A DNA stretch of 64,000 nt. Origin: Drosophila miranda. Lineage: Eukaryota > Arthropoda > Insecta > Diptera > Drosophilidae. Of the stretch, positions 49,805-60,592 are shown in pieces (positions within the stretch are counted from its first letter, which is position 1; every line of letters begins with the position of its first letter). The DNA lies in assembly GCF_003369915.1 (NCBI RefSeq), contig NC_046676.1, forward strand, positions 7,161,501 through 7,225,500. Reading direction: 5' to 3'. The notes beneath the pieces are model-generated. The model was not told the DNA's origin. It did not search any database and saw nothing but the letters and a program-made list of their open reading frames with translations. Position numbers and translations under genes: made by a program.

Positions 49805-50030
49805 AATACCTTCCAATATTCGCCCTTTGCAATATTTCACGTATCTATATGTCTTCGTCTGTAGTCAAATTCATGTTCATGCATATGTAAAAACTACATA
49901 CGCCTCACTGTGTTATTTTGTTCATCAATAAGCATTCCTTTTTTGTTAAATAGTATTATTAATTTCTACCGTTGTGATTTTTATAAATAAAAACCATTTA
50001 TGTAAACCATATCATCTCCAAATGGGCTTT

Positions 50031-50275
50031 TTATACCCGAGTATAAAAGGAAGCGTTTCCGTGTTTAGCAGCAATAGCCAAGTCGATACAGTCATGTCTG
50101 TATTTCCGGATGCCAACCTTGATGAGCGGCGAGATCTCAGAGACTATAAGAGGTAGATCGCAAACAAATATGGTGACTGAAGAAAATCATAGAGAATGAT
50201 CTAGAGATTGCTTAATCAGAGCGGATCATTATTATAGCCAGAAGGAGCAAATTAAATTGGAATGGCTACGATACT
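50031..50275 (+). mobile_element. DINE-1-like relic, copy 4
   Basis: A strongly decayed piece: TTATACCCGAGTATAAAAG, AAGCGTTTCCG, AGCAATAGCCAAGTCGATAC, GAGATCTCAGAGACTATAAGAG and a CAGAGCGGATCATT block follow the same order as parts of the other copies. Confidence 0.55.
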
Positions 50276-50444
50276 CCTTCCACGCTTTTACTCATTCTCT
50301 CTCCCGCACACACTCCTCCTCGTGCAGTGTGCGTGCTCTGGCGGAGGGGAGCTATGGGAGAGAAACGTAAAGTAAAATTGAATACATACGGCATACTGCG
50401 TTTTTCACTTAATTTGCGTTTTGCGTTTTCAACCAAAAAGTTTC

Positions 50445-50472
50445 GTTTTTAGTTGCTCCCGTTTTCGAAAAT
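50445..50472 (+). repeat. Candidate left inverted arm of the Harbinger element
   Basis: TTTTTAGTTGCTCCCGTTTTCG resembles, with gaps, the reverse complement of 52161-52190. The match is imperfect, and the outer ends and target-site duplication were not resolved. Confidence 0.35.
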
Positions 50473-50564
50473 ATTTGGTATCGATATGTTTCATGTTTCT
50501 CATCGTTTCTGACAAACAAAAACAGCTGACCGACCTGGTTGTGGTGCTCCGTAAATTAATAAAA

Positions 50565-51658
50565 ATGCCTTTTATTTTTTCAATTGCTTGCTTTGAAGCA
50601 AAACGAAGGCAGAAAGTGCGCGATTTACGAAGATCAAGACATCTTAGATGCAACACCAGCGTACTTAGCCTGTCTGACGAACGGTGAGCAAAAGCAGGCA
50701 AATTGAACATTTAAATTGTAATGGTCAGGTTTTCAGGTTTGTGAAGTCATTTCGGATCGACAAACATACCTTCAAAATGATTTTGGAGAAAGTTAAACCG
50801 CATCTGCGTGTTACCTCAACGCTATCACACTCTACGCAATTGGCTGCAGTAATGCGATACCTCGCCACTGGCTGCCACCAGTGGGCGGTGGCTAAGGACC
50901 ACCATATAAATGTTGGAAGAAGTACATTCGGAAAGATTATTCACAGGTTTATTCCCTTGATGCAGAATCTGTTATGTGGTGATGGAATTTCGTTGCATAT
51001 GGATAATCATCAAGTGCAACAATCCCATGATTATTTCCTTGCGAAATTCCAATTGCCTCGAATTTTTGCCTGTGTGGATGGAACTCACTTCAGAATAGTA
51101 AAGCCTGTACAAAACCACTTCGTGTTCTACAATAGCAAAGGATTTTATAGCATGAATGCCATGGTTCTGTGCAACTACAACATGGAGATCTTAGCTATTG
51201 ATGCCACTCATCCCGGTTCCTGCAATGACTCCTTCATTTGGAACTACTCGTCTGCTAAAGAATATTTGTCCAAGAACCTCAACGATAAATTTGTTTTGGC
51301 TGATTCGGGTTACGCTCTAGAGACTTTTGTTCTGACTCCCTATAAGAGCGCCGAAATAGGCACTCATCAGCACAGATTCAACGTAAAGCATGCTGAGGCA
51401 CGACAAATCATGGGACGCACAATTGGAGAACTCAAAAGCCGATTCCGTTGCTTGCAACGCACTTTGACTTATCAGCCAATATTTTGTTGCCAAATTATAA
51501 ATGTATGCTGTGCACTTCACAACATTTGCAGAAGACGTAATGTCCCAATCACCGAAACAACAGAAAATGAATTCGAAGAAACTGAATTCGAAGAAACTGA
51601 ATTCGAAGATACTGGATCATATCTACGCGACGAAATAGCTCTTGCTATTCCTCATTAA
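50565..51658 (+). CDS. PIF/Harbinger-type transposase (HARBI1-like)
   Basis: Two exons, 50565-50683 and 50737-51658, split by a 53-bp intron (GTGAGC to TTTTCAG), give 346 residues. The N-terminal exon starts MPFIFSIACFEAKRRQ. The DDE_4-type nuclease core keeps all three acidic residues: Asp in CVDGTHFRI, Asp in FVLADSGY and Glu in GELKSRFRC. A C-terminal EETEFEETEFE repeat precedes the stop. Such enzymes cut and paste elements into TWA sites, usually with a Myb-like partner, which I do not find here. Diverged inverted arms lie at 50445-50472 and 52161-52190. It is either a recent transposon copy or a domesticated gene like the DPLG genes known from flies. Confidence 0.88.
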
Positions 51659-52160
51659 AATAATTTTTTTAGACATGTTTTAATTTATTTAAATTTAAGC
51701 TGTTTTTCATTACAATTTTAATTTGGCTAAAATTAAGTAGGAGCAACTACTCGTTTCCCCATTTAAAAAATCCCAAACAACTTCGCCATATCCTTCTCCA
51801 ATTCCCCAATCACATGCTGGGCGTAGCTTGGACTTCTGAACTATTTTTGGTCGCCATTCACAAAACCTCTTACCAATAAATAACCGGTGATTGTATAAGG
51901 CTGTTATGCGCTTGAATTAATTTCTTTCCGACGTTCCGATAAAAAAATCTGATGCAGCCCCGTTCCTACCAAACGAAAAATGTTTTTGTATTGGCAAATT
52001 TTTTCAAAACCAAAATTTGAGATTGGGTTAAAAAAATTATTGGCCATTTATTTTGCCATCTATTTTCTCCTTTGCAAGATTCGTTTTGTTGAGTAAAATG
52101 CCGTTTACTTTTCATTTCGGTGAATAAAATGTTGCGATTTTAAAAACGGAGAAAACCTGA
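51659..52160. other. Non-coding flank of the Harbinger gene
   Basis: AT-rich sequence after the transposase stop. No second transposon protein, such as a Myb-like factor, is visible. Confidence 0.4.
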
Positions 52161-52190
52161 ATTTTGCGAAAACGGCACCAGCAATTTTTG
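52161..52190 (-). repeat. Candidate right inverted arm of the Harbinger element
   Basis: Contains GCGAAAACGGCACCAGCAA, which inverted reads TTGCTGGTGCCGTTTTCGC and pairs with the left arm at 50445-50472. Confidence 0.35.
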
Positions 52191-52547
52191 CGTTTTCAAA
52201 AGTTAATCGGAAAATGGTTGCGAATGTTTAGACTGGAGCCCGCCTGATAAACATTCTTCTTTTGACTGCCTTCATTATTTAATAATTTAGCCGGCTTGAT
52301 CGCTTGCTGATAGGTCGATGGAAAATTTTGCTGATCTGAAAAATTTAAATTTAAAATCGTACATAACCAAATAAGATATTTAAAATTTAATTTTTTTAAA
52401 CATATGGGAAAACTTTTTTTTTGAATTTTCGCCCTAAAATTGTACTTACGCGGATCAAAAAATTTGTATTTACCGCGCACCTCCCGCATCCAGTCGATAG
52501 CATCGATCGTCGACCTGCTTTCTTCGAAACGGTTATTGGTTCTTTTA

Positions 52548-52671
52548 GCTCTCTTCAAATCGGTAAAGGCTCTTTTTTTGCTCCCTCTGAATCGGGTATG
52601 AATCGGTAGCAACAATGAGTCTCATTCCATACTTTTAAATTATATACTTTAATTAATAACTTGGATCGACA
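52548..52671 (+). repeat. Dispersed repeat, copy B
   Basis: Second copy of the block at 4392-4498, with CTCTGAATCGGGTATGAAT and CTTGGATCGACA in the same order. It lies inside the broken minus-strand gene. Confidence 0.6.
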
Positions 52672-52875
52672 CATGTGGATGATTGGAACTGCATTCCCAA
52701 CCATTGAAAAGGTAAACCCACCGGGAAATGTACGTGTTGTTCATATTCTGCAGCTGAAGCAGATTCAGGATGTTGTTCGGCGAAAATTGGACCTTGGTTG
52801 GTGAACCATTCGGACACTCGCAATTATTGGGGAATATTAACACGACACATCCGATATTCTGTAGCGGCCACACTG

Positions 52876-52906
52876 GTTGCATCACTAACAAATCATTGCT
52901 CGTCAT
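52876..52906. repeat. 31-bp direct repeat, left copy
   Basis: Matches 53014-53044 with two substitutions. On the minus strand it encodes the start MTSNDLLVMQ of the broken gene. Confidence 0.7.
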
Positions 52907-52984
52907 GAGACGTTATCCAGTTTAAATAAAGGGGGCTTAAGGGGGCTAAGTTAATTTTTTCATCGGTATATTTATAAATTTATT

Positions 52985-53223
52985 GCTTCTATCGATAAAG
53001 ACATCGATTGTAAGTTGCATCACCAACAAATTATTGCTCGTCATTGACAGGAGACTTTAAATTTAATTTATCACAATATATATCCCGTAAGTATGTCGGA
53101 AAACAAGCGAAGTCTTACTTTGGCCTGATGCTACCGGAACATATAGACAATGAAGCAACATTAAATATTATTATGACCTAATTCTATATGTGTACATTGT
53201 AGCTCTCGAGAAGCTCCCGCATC
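52985..53223 (+). promoter_or_regulatory. Probable Rpn13 promoter and leader with a 5' UTR intron
   Basis: A TATCGATA site at 52990-52997 (DRE) and a near-copy, CATCGATT, follow within 20 bases. A good donor (CCCGTAAGT, GT at 53087) and acceptor (CATTGTAG, ending at 53202) suggest a 116-bp leader intron ending 21 bases before the Rpn13 ATG. Confidence 0.5.
53014..53044. repeat. 31-bp direct repeat, right copy
   Basis: Reads MTSNNLLVMQ on the minus strand. It lies just downstream of the probable Rpn13 DRE. Confidence 0.7.
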
Positions 53224-54544
53224 ATGTTTGGCAGACAGAGTGGACTTGGCAGTTCCAGCAACAGCAGTAATTTGGTGGAGTTTCGTGCTGGACGCATGAA
53301 CATGGTGGGCAAAATGGTACACCCCGACTCGCGCAAGGGTTCGGTCTACATGACCCAATCCGACGATGGCCTGATGCACTTCTGCTGGAAGGATCGCACC
53401 TCCGGCAAGGTCGAGGATGATTTGATTGTCTTTCCCGATGACTTTGAGTACAAGCGCGTCGAGCAATGCAAAACCGGACGCGTTTATGTGCTCAAGTTCA
53501 AGTCTTCGACTCGTCGAATGTTCTTCTGGATGCAGGAGCCGAAGACCGACAAGGACGAGGAGCACTGCCGTCGCATTAACGAGCTCCTCAACAATCCGCC
53601 CTCGGCCCATCAGCGTGGCGGGGCAGGAGGCAGCAATGAAGGCGATTTGCAGTACATGCTGAACAACATGTCGCAGCAGCAGCTGATGCAGCTCTTCGGC
53701 GGTGTGGGCCAAATGGGAGGCCTAAGCTCTTTGCTGGGCCAAATGAAGTGAGTTTTTATTACTGCTCTCTGTTTCCATATGATAAGAACACCACTTCTAT
53801 CCTTATAGCTCGCGCACACCGTCGTCCCGTAACACCTCGTCGTCGGGAGGCGCCTCGGCGCTGCAAACGCCCGAGAACATCAGTGTGCCCCGCACTCCCA
53901 CCGCACCCAAGGGCTCCAAGTCGGGCAGCAGCCGTAGCAATCTGAATTCGCAGAGCGACACCGCTGGCAGTGCCAGCTCGTCCATTGATGCCGATGCCTC
54001 CGGTAAGAACTCAACCACATCAACTACGACAGCATCAGAAACGACTGGAGCCTATGCCAATCCATTCCAAGCGTATTTATCCAATCTCTCCCCCGAACAT
54101 GGCGCAGGGCGTTCTTTGAACATCGACCTATCGACGGCCCTCTCGGGCGCGGAAGCCATCAATCAGCTTATTGCCGATCCGGAGCGCGTTAAGTCACTGA
54201 TTGTGCACCTGCCCGAGTCGGAGGATGCGGATGAAGATCGCAAGCAGCAGATTAAGGATCACATTACATCCCCACAGTTCCAGCAGGCCCTAGCCCAGTT
54301 CTCCAATGCCCTGCAATCGGCCCAATTGGGTCCGGTGGTGAAGCAGTTTGAGCTCTCCAATGATGCCGTAGCAGCCGCCTATTCCGGCAACCTGGAGGAC
54401 TTTGTGAATGCCCTGCAGAAGAGTCTTCCCGCTGGCACCACCATGGGCGGAGAGAAGGAGGCGACCGAGAAGAAAGCCGAGCCCGAGGCCGCCAAGGACG
54501 ACAATCCCGAGCCCGTCGAGAAGCAGGAGGAGAAACAGAAATAG
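53224..54544 (+). CDS. Rpn13: Rpn13 (ADRM1), proteasomal ubiquitin receptor
   Basis: Two exons, 53224-53747 and 53809-54544, with a 61-bp intron, give 419 residues, close to the size of human ADRM1. The N-terminal Pru domain (about residues 12-125: [37 protein letters not shown]) binds ubiquitin and Rpn2. A Gly/Ser-rich linker follows. The DEUBAD domain at about 300-390 ([19 protein letters not shown]) binds and activates the deubiquitinase Uch37/UCHL5. The tail is charged, of KEKE type, ending EKQEEKQK. The protein acts in the 19S cap of the 26S proteasome. All joins are in frame and no odd features are seen. Confidence 0.95.
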
Positions 54545-56258
54545 CATTCACTTGTGTAGCAAAGCAATAACACGCAAGCAAAGCAAACGCGTTTAAAACA
54601 AATAGTTTTTGCACATTTTTAAAAGTATTTTCGTTCTGAATAAATTGGCATGGCAAGAAGCTAACTACCAGAGATATGGCACACATCTGAACTTCAATAT
54701 TCGATTTGTCTCTTATTTATATGATTTATGCGAGCATTTTCATGTTTTGAAGCCCCAAGGTCGTTTCCCCCCCTGAACGAAACGATACGGATTGCTTGTA
54801 TGTATTGGGCTTGTATGGTTGTCCCTGTCTGGCCCCAGTCGAGCACATATAGGCATACTGTTTTGAGGCAGTTTAGAGTCGGCACACAAATACATTTGCA
54901 CAGCAGCAAACGCAACAGCGACGACGCTCCACTATGGTCCAAACGACCACTTTTGTTGGCAAAACAAAACAAGATACATACATAGTGAATAACAAGTATT
55001 GAGCATGTTTTTAACAAAAAACTGTTTAAATAAACAAAATTCTATTAGCACTGTGGCCTAAAAAACTTTGAAGCGGAGCCTCTACTTTTGTCTCCGACAG
55101 TCTTTCTATGCTAAAATGTTTCCGTTTTGATTGATCCATTATCTTTGCGTAATCTTTACTGAGACCTTTTATCGAGAAGCAGGTCTAACGCCTCGGTGGG
55201 TGAGATAAGTCTCGGCTTTCCGAGCCTTGCGAATAAATTTAGCCTTCTCTGGGCATAAAGATACAACCTTAAAGTAAATGCGAGGTCGTATTTGCCCCGT
55301 CTACATCACAAAACACTTAGTACAAACCGGACTGATTAAAATTCATCACAAAAATTATATCAGTTATTGGTTTTTTTAAATTTATAAGAGCAACAGCTGG
55401 GTTGCACCACCGATTTTGCGAATGTGGCTCCATCTATGGAAATCCATCTGGTACCCAGCTTTGATGGCCATTCCATTTTTCTAATGCTGAGTGATCAGGT
55501 TTTTTATTTAACTTTTAAAAATTAAGTTTTTTGCCAACAAAAGTAGTTGCTGGGCCCATAGTGCGCTCGTGTGTGCCGTGCTTCTGCTCTCTCTCTCTCG
55601 ACGACAATATTTATTCAATTCCAAAACGGGCATGCATAAGTTGTATCTGCTGCAAATCGCGCGCGCGTTAGTTGTACTTTTGGCTGATTCTCACATAACA
55701 TAACGATCTCATCCAATAAAAAAAGCACAAATCTCCGACAGACGATTTCCAATCGAATATTCTCCTTGTGTTCCAAGTAATTGCCAATTTTTGCAATTTT
55801 CTCGCATTGCGTTTTGCGTCGATTTGTTGGTGCTTTCATTTTGCAGAAACTCTGTGTTTATGTGAGTGTGCTGGTGTTATTAAGTGTATGTGTGTGTGTG
55901 TGTGTGTGTTAGTGTTTGTGGATTGCGTCTGTATTTTTTTTCCAACTCTGACTGGATTGTTGGGAAAGCTTTTCCCTCCAAAGTACTTGCGGCAATAACA
56001 AAATGCAAAAAACAACAATAGATAGAGAGATACAGAGAGAGAGAGAGAGAGCCAAGGCAGCACACACATTCGCAACCTTTGACTCATACGCTCGCAACCA
56101 CACTCTCATTCGCGAATAAAGCTTGCAAAAAAGTAACTGAATAAAAATACACTACAACCATAGCGTAGGTATCGAGAAAAAAGTGTGTTGTCGAATAAAC
56201 AAAAAAAAAAGCTTAAAAAATTCGCAATTTTGTCGCTGTATCTGCCTCTACTCTGCCT

Positions 56259-56319
<61 letters not shown>

Positions 56320-58178
56320 TGTTCAACGATCTGGCAACACCAACAACAACAGCAGCCACGAAAGAAATTGCGTTGCGGCGGCAGGCAACGCAACCGTGTT
56401 TCCTGCACTTACATATATTTCTTGTTTTTAACCAAAGAATCGTCCCCCACTGCTGTCCCCAGGAGCACCAAGAGCCTGAATTAATCAGAGTTAAGACGTG
56501 TCAATCTTTGACGGAGTGGAAAAAAAGCAGGCCGACGGCCATTCATTCAGCAAACAACCAGTAAACGCTTTTAATGAGTGCCCTTCCAAGAAAAGTCATA
56601 AGCTGCTGTCTCCAACAAGAAAATCGTCAACGAAAACTAGCTTCGATTTGTCGCTGATTGGCTGATAGGGGGCGAGCAAGAGCAAGTCCCTTCAAGTCAG
56701 CTGCAATTTTGCGATAAGGTGAGTAAACATTGGCCCCTTTGCCTGTGCCGGCATCAACAACCACCCACACAGCACACCCCACACTAGAAAGTATCCTGGA
56801 ATCGGACGCACTGAGGAGAAATCGAGTGTTCCAGAACAGCTGCAGGAACTTCTGGTCGCCCACGATTCGTTTTGCACAAAAAAATGGATGCAGGGGCATA
56901 AAAATAAACATAAATGGCGCCTGAGCATATGCTATGGGAGATTTCAAGAGCACACTGTTGTGCGAGCAGGACCACTAGTGCTACTAGTATGTGTCGGTCA
57001 TGGGACAGACATGCTCATGTCCCGGAGAACAGAGCGCTCAAGCTTCCGTTTCTGTTTATGTTTTGGGCAGAAAGGTCGCCGTAGACCATGTACTTACTTA
57101 TGTATGCATATTCTCAGGGAAAGTATGTGTATTCTGCCCACTAATAAAATGTATTGTATTGAAGGACAGTCCGCGTCCAAATGGCACCTGTATTGGTATG
57201 TGTCTCATCCAATTTAGAAGGGTTGTTTTGCCCCCTCCCCGCCAACAGCTACTTTCACTCTCCTTACCCTACGCTACCAAATTACGTCAGCACATCGAAA
57301 GACAAAAGTCAATTGCCATACTCCCATAGGGACGGGCCAGGTCGGGTCGCGATGGGAGTTTGATTTTCAATATGGCCGACAAAACAGTTAATGGCAAGAA
57401 GCTTTCAGCTTGACATTGAACTTGGCAGACAGTTACAACTAGCAGTCAGTGTTACACTCTTAATAACCCTTACATTAAAGGCTGTGCTGTGTTTTTCATG
57501 TGCTCCGGCTACCAGTTGACAGCTCAGCTTCAAAGAAACTTTCACCAGGTTTGCAGCTGCCACACTCCAACAGATTGTCTTGCTGCATTTTTGGCTGTAC
57601 ATAGTTGTTGCCCAAACACTTGCACACACACATAGATACAGAGCCCGCCATTTTAAAACTTTACCCCAAAAGCTTCGACAGTATTCTCAGTTCGTTGGTT
57701 TCCTATTTTTCCTGCGTGGGAGTGAAGAAACCACAAAGGGAGACTTCGAAAACGAAATGGAACTCCATCTTAACAGCTGTCTTGAGTTGTTGGGGATAAG
57801 AGCTTTTGTCTGTACCCAGTGCTCTCCTTTGTGGCCCTGTTGCATTTTGTGCTCAAAAAACTGTCTGCTTGACTTCCTCTCGAGGCCCCAATTATTATCG
57901 ACTCCACTCCTCCGCCCATTTTAATTATAAGCTCCGGATGCCAGGCAGGCGACTGGCTGGACTCCAACTCTCATCTGCTGACATCAGCAGCAGGAGCAGA
58001 TGATTTTCCGGTTTGCCAGAGTCCAAAACTGGTTTATGAAACCACCGACCCGCCACAGCGGTCGTTGGAGCTGCCCTTTCGTTTAGTTATTCCCGAAAAT
58101 ACAATACAGTGGAGTTGTACATGTTAAGGCTTAAGTTTTTTTAATGTACGTGTGAAGAATTTCAATTTCGGGACTAAC
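54545..58178 (+). other. Rpn13 3' UTR, then spacer and probable upstream AGO1 leader
   Basis: An AATAAA near 54638 could end Rpn13. Beyond that lie CT, GA and GT simple repeats (a GAGA run near 56034-56050, TG runs at about 55889-55910, and a 28-unit GT array at 56261-56316). No coding sequence is supported. A donor-like AAGGTGAGTAAAC near 56717 could mark an untranslated AGO1 exon, but this is a guess. Confidence 0.4.
56261..56316. repeat. GT microsatellite, 28 units
   Basis: An unbroken run of GT dinucleotides, the longest pure array in the window, in the region upstream of AGO1. Confidence 0.95.
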
Positions 58179-58181
58179 AGT

Positions 58182-58364
58182 TCAGAAGTCGACTGGCTTG
58201 ATGGTGATAAACCGCGAGAGAATAAAAGCCACCAGTATGGTGGCACAGACGAAGCAAAAGGCGAACGTGTAAAAGCTCTCCTCGGTGAAGATGTCGGAAA
58301 ATGCGGGTATATCCTGGTAGATCTGCTCGATTACAGCCAGGGTGCCTTTGTGCTTCTTTACCAT
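58182..58364 (-). CDS. Small single-pass membrane protein, second cistron of the mRpL53 mRNA
   Basis: 60 codons in one exon. The sequence MVKKHKGTLAVIEQIYQDIP is followed by an acidic/aromatic stretch and one hydrophobic segment (FAFCFVCATILVAFILSRF), then a short tail. The ATG lies 12 bases after the mRpL53 stop on the same strand, with no room for a promoter, so both are probably read from one dicistronic transcript. The lead-in TTTCATC before ATG is a weak start context. I cannot name the protein. The balanced composition and clean topology make it a real small protein rather than chance. Confidence 0.75.
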   Translation of the reverse strand: MVKKHKGTLAVIEQIYQDIPAFSDIFTEESFYTFAFCFVCATILVAFILSRFITIKPVDF

Positions 58365-58376
58365 GATGAAAGGCTT

Positions 58377-59351
58377 TTATTTCTTCTTCAACGCCTTCTT
58401 GCTGTCGCCGCCCAGCTTCTGTTTCTCTGCCTTGGTCAGTACCTTGTTGGTCACCTCCTCGGGTGGGGCCAAGCTGGAGACGTGTTTGTTGCAAAGCTCC
58501 AGTAACTCGAGGGTGTTCAGGTTGCCACTGTTGAAGCGGATCTCCTTTACTTTAGCTTGTTCTGCAGAAAAAAGCGGGACATTACAGATAACTGGGCGAA
58601 AATAGTGCGATATGATTACCTTGCGCCGAATCAATGAGGGCAAATTTTATCGAAGCCGCCTGACGGTCACACACAATATCCGACTTGACCACGCACTTGG
58701 GATTTGTCTGGATCACCTTGGGTGTGGAGAGCAGGAAGAAGAATTCGCTGCAATATGTAAGAAATGGATGTTAGGCAATTAGTATATCGATTTTCTGCAA
58801 TTCCCGTTTCAGCTGTCCATCAACGCCTCAAACTGACGCCGACACCGACCAAAATGTCAACGGAGCGCGAGCTGGCTCCTGGTGGGCCAGCTCAGCTCCT
58901 GACGCACACGCTGCCGTTGACATTTCCCGATCTCCAGATCAACACCACCGTGGGCATCATTGGAAAGGTCTACGGTAAGTTTTCATTCGCCTCATCCTCA
59001 CCCTCACCCTCACCCTTGGTAGTAAATTAATCGGTTTTTGTGTAATAGTTCACTGCACTTTTTGGTTTACTTTTGTTTCCTCATGCACTTTTGTTTCGAG
59101 AAAATTTTTCCATTTACTGACCGAAATGAGACCACACCACGAACTGCGCATGTTTCATAATCGATAAATGAAAAGCGCTTTTCCCCAGATTTCCCTCCCA
59201 CTCACCGGGTAGACTTGACATTTTCCGCAAACGGATCAAATTGGACTGTGATGCGTTTGACGCCTTTTAGGTTGATGCTTTTCAGCTGCTTTCCGATGGC
59301 CGAAACAATGCCACCCGAACGTCGAAGAGTGCCACTAAATGGCACCGACAT
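58377..59351 (-). CDS. mRpL53: Mitochondrial large-subunit ribosomal protein mL53
   Basis: Three exons on the minus strand, 59351-59206, 58747-58620 and 58561-58377, give 152 residues. The start is MSVPFSGTLRRSGGIVSAIG. The middle reads VKRITVQFDPFAENVKSTR and continues with REFFFLLSTPKV and NPKC, in the thioredoxin-like core known for mL53. The end is Lys-rich (KKALKKK). The basic, Ser-rich N-terminus suits mitochondrial import. mL53 is a metazoan mitoribosome protein that sits near the L7/L12 stalk base. The gene lies antisense within the AGO1 leader region, and its 452-bp first intron contains a plus-strand AGO1 candidate exon. Confidence 0.88.
58854..58974 (+). CDS. AGO1: Possible alternative first coding exon of AGO1
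   Basis: ATG at 58854 (context CCAAAATGTC) opens 40 codons, starting MSTERELAPGG and ending NTTVGIIGKVY plus one base before GTAAGT. Phase 1 matches the short first exon at 60593-60611, so it could join AGO1 exon 61407 or 62252 in frame. It lies wholly in intron 1 of antisense mRpL53. A second AGO1 N-terminus is known in D. melanogaster, but I could not check identity. A separate plus-strand gene is the other option. Confidence 0.6.
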
Positions 59352-60592
59352 TTTAAGAAATTGGTTGAATTGCAAAACAGAATTAACAATAATTACGAGC
59401 GACGTAATATACACGCTGAAAAACAGCTGATAGCGATAACGAATATTTACCTATCGAATTCATGGCAGCATCTTACAGCACTGGAATGCTGGAGAGCAAC
59501 CCTGAACTGCATACACTGCAAACGCAATGACGACTCGTATCGACGTCCTGCTCGCACCCATTCTGTTTAGCCGGAGTGCTTTGCCCTCATTTAAGTGTGG
59601 TTAAGAGTGTACAGCATGCGTCACGCTCACACGTCGCGAGTACGATTTTTGTGTGGACGGTGTGGTGCCTGCTGGGAAAATCTGAAGAAAATTGCATTTT
59701 TTGCATAATGCGCGACGTGAAAAGCTAACAAAAGTTGTGGAAAATCAAAATTCGATAGTCTGGCCACAGTTTGTGCATAATTTCGGGCAGCGCGAACGTG
59801 TTTGGTGCACAAAAACCACGTCTCGAAAATATCAGATCAGAATTATACGTGCACACATTTTTGCTGCCATATTAAACGCATACAACAGCGTTTTATTGCT
59901 GTATAGAGCAGAGCCAGAGCGGAGCGGAGCACCAGGGCAGAGCATAGCCCAGAGCCCAGAGACCACACACTAACACTCACGAGCGAGATATGCGAGAATA
60001 AAGAAGAATTTTTCTTAGTTGTATTACAAAAGCATTAGGATACACATATGTATATAAGTGTATATATACATGCATATGTGTGTACATAGGAGTGTACATA
60101 TAAACTAAACGAAAGCTGTGCCTACATTTGTGTTCTTTTCCAATACTAAACTTACAAAACAAACAACAACAACCACAATAATAATATAAATAAACTAATG
60201 TTAATGCAAGCAAAGAGCCAACAGATCTTCAAAACCAGTCTGTGCTCATTCCAATACATATATACGTATATATATAAATAATTATATATATATAGATATT
60301 ATATATAACTACGCCTACGCCACGCCCACGCGCAACAACAACAACATGGAGAATCAACCAAACGAATAAAACTTTAAACTAATTTAAAGTGTGATAAGCA
60401 AAAGGCTGAAATCTAAAAACAAAACAAAAAAACTATGAATAATTAGTAGAAACCAAAAGCAACAAGCAACATCAACAACAATCAATTACATATACACCAA
60501 AACACAAGACATCCAAACACGAGCCAACAACAACCTTTTTATACATTAATTAAACTATTTTTCTTAAATAAAACTTAACTTAGTGCAAGAAA
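58975..60592 (+). other. AGO1 leader region
   Basis: Right of the mRpL53 start (59352 on) the DNA includes TATCGAAT-like and GATAGCGATAAC sites near 59430-59455, which may drive mRpL53 or AGO1. From about 59990 the sequence is A-, CA- and TA-rich (TATATA runs near 60258-60308, CAACAA runs near 60330 and 60480), typical of long fly 5' UTRs. No coding sequence. Confidence 0.45.

Larger units (their letters stand above)
52196..52906 (-). pseudogene. Unidentified minus-strand gene, interrupted by a dispersed repeat
   Basis: Reading right to left, an ATG at 52906 opens 85 codons of well-mixed protein (MTSNDLLVMQPVWPLQNIG; NNCECPNGSPTKVQF; ISRWVYLFNGWECSSNH) that ends inside the dispersed repeat at 52548-52671. 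Left of the repeat, coding-like sequence resumes (NRFEESRSTIDAIDWMREV, KYKFFDP) to a GTAAGT donor at 52449. It can splice in frame to 52335-52196, ending RNHFPINF. The 114-nt intron is itself stop-free. The composition suggests one ancestral gene broken by the repeat, but two fragments or a chance open frame are possible. I do not recognise the protein. Confidence 0.4.

Noticed and set aside
53161..53712. 183-codon minus-strand frame over Rpn13 exon 1
   Set aside because: A codon-bias shadow of the Pru domain coding strand.
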